From an uncultured Erysipelotrichaceae bacterium (GTDB lineage: Bacteria; Bacillota_I; Bacilli_A; Erysipelotrichales; Coprobacillaceae): 7,970 nt of DNA. The notes beneath the pieces are model-generated. The model ran no database searches. It saw only the letters and a list, made by a program, of their open reading frames with translations, and was not told the origin of the DNA. Shown here one piece after another: positions 7,134-7,970 of this stretch. The stretch is taken from NCBI GenBank assembly GCA_900550005.1, contig URQL01000075.1, positions 1 to 7,970 on the forward strand, written 5' to 3'. The number at the start of each line of letters is the position of its first letter. Within the stretch, counting starts at the first letter, position 1. The translations under genes were made by a program, and so were the position numbers.

Positions 7134-7970
7134 TTAAAAATCTTCATCAATTAATCCAAAAGGTTCACCTAGTGGATTTAAATCATTTGACCATCTAGGA
7201 CATAAATACAAATGATCTTCCATCTTTCTAATTTGTTTTGCTTTCTTCTCATTAGTAGTAATAATATAATCCATTGGTTTAATTTCACCTTCTGCATTTT
7301 CTTGTACTATTCGATTCATATCCTCTAATGGGATATAATCATACATTCCGCCAGGTGATTTATAAAAACCAAGAATTTGAAATGTAATAGAAATAACTTT
7401 CATATCATAAATACCATCATGCATTGCTACAGGTACCATTGCTTCCTCTTTCAGCAATATTTCATCATCATAATTTTCTTCAAGTTGTTCAATCTCTTCT
7501 AAATAATAAATAGGATCTCCCGTACTAAGATAAATAGGGATACATCCTTCTTTTATTTCACCATTGTATTTCTTTACACAATTTTTTTCTAATACTTCTA
7601 TGTCTTTAAATGGTGCTATTGCATAGTATTGATAAGGAATAACATACCCATTCTCAAATCCTAATCCATTTTCTCTATTTCTTGTTTCTTCGTTATTTAT
7701 GATTAAATGCCAATCTACCGGTTTTTCAAATATCTCATCTACCTCAATCCCATTAGGCTTATAAACAATAGGAAACATATATGCATCATCTACTTCAACT
7801 TCAGGGTCTTGTTTTAATTTTTCTATTGTATCTTCATTAATCCACTCATTATAAGTTAAATGATATGCTCGAGGTGGCATCCCATTATCAACACTTGATT
7901 TAAAGAGGGTATATTCCATTTGTTCATTACTTTTTGTACATCCAGTAAGTAATAATAAAGAGAGTAATAC
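7134..7970 (-). CDS. lipoprotein linked to the ABC operon, MacB outside-domain-like (5' end beyond the window)
   Basis: The frame stays open to the right edge. Before the Met at 7919 it encodes VLLSLLLLTGCTKSNEQ, a lipoprotein signal end with lipobox LTGC (Cys codon 7940-7938). The real start is therefore outside the window, and the Met at 7919 is internal, seven residues after the lipid-bearing Cys. The mature part has about 268 residues, acidic, with no membrane helix, and should be tethered to the outer face of the membrane. I do not recognise a named family. However, ITFQILGFYKS, then YDYIPLEDMNRIVQEN, resembles TFLIRGVVSN, then YFLDPKQIEEIYQEVN in the outside domain of the first ABC subunit, and the early NEDTIEKLKQDPEVEVDDA resembles the opening of such domains. 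It may be a stand-alone MacB-type outside domain that docks on the transporter. The Cys pair in NCVKKYNGEIKEGC could form a disulfide. First visible gene of the operon. Confidence 0.82.
   Translation of the reverse strand, partial: VLLSLLLLTGCTKSNEQMEYTLFKSSVDNGMPPRAYHLTYNEWINEDTIEKLKQDPEVEVDDAYMFPIVYKPNGIEVDEIFEKPVDWHLIINNEETRNRENGLGFENGYVIPYQYYAIAPFKDIEVLEKNCVKKYNGEIKEGCIPIYLSTGDPIYYLEEIEQLEENYDDEILLKEEAMVPVAMHDGIYDMKVISITFQILGFYKSPGGMYDYIPLEDMNRIVQENAEGEIKPMDYIITTNEKKAKQIRKMEDHLYLCPRWSNDLNPLGEPFGLIDEDF

Noticed and set aside
7917..7919. Met at 7919 as the start of the rightmost minus-strand gene
   Set aside because: The frame continues upstream through a lipobox (LTGC) to the window edge, so this Met lies inside the mature lipoprotein.

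Overview
The window is AT-rich DNA, in keeping with a low-GC Firmicute. The gene style (Shine-Dalgarno sites 4-9 nt before starts, ordinary stop codons, TGG for Trp and no in-frame TGA) argues against a Mollicute-type code. Together with a tRNA-linked hydrolase pair and a relic of the AAA-ATPase/PD-(D/E)XK family common in gut anaerobes, it suggests a gut Erysipelotrichia- or Clostridia-like bacterium. That placement is inference; no marker gene fixes the species.

Layout. Bases 1-76 are the 3' part of a tRNA (best read as Gln, anticodon CUG) with encoded CCA, followed by a strong intrinsic terminator. Directly after it lies an open frame without a start that resembles the C-terminal helix of a MarR-type regulator (to 217), a probable relic. 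Two plus-strand genes follow, probably co-transcribed: a membrane-anchored serine alpha/beta-hydrolase (301-1254) and a membrane-anchored Ntn-type cysteine amidase of the choloylglycine hydrolase/penicillin acylase group (1317-2396), closed by a terminator (2428-2468). Bases 2487-2856 hold the frameshifted tail of a PD-(D/E)XK nuclease-like protein.

From 2876 to the right edge everything is on the minus strand and reads as one tight operon, in transcription order: a lipoprotein whose start lies outside the window (7970-7134), a small single-span membrane protein (7104-6763), and two MacB-like ABC proteins, each an N-terminal ATPase fused to a four-helix FtsX-type permease with a large outside domain (6761-4605 and 4621-2876, overlapping by 17 nt). 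The operon ends at a hairpin (2859-2873) where it converges with the plus-strand relic.

Working together. The two ABC proteins both carry complete ATPase motifs and most likely form a heterodimer that couples ATP hydrolysis to movement of the outside domains. The lipoprotein seems to follow the same pattern of secondary-structure landmarks as the permease outside domains, so it may be a lipid-tethered stand-alone version of that domain that docks onto the transporter. The substrate (peptide, lipid, antibiotic or lipoprotein) cannot be read from the sequence. The plus-strand pair would place two hydrolases on the outer face of the membrane, acting on unknown ester or amide substrates.
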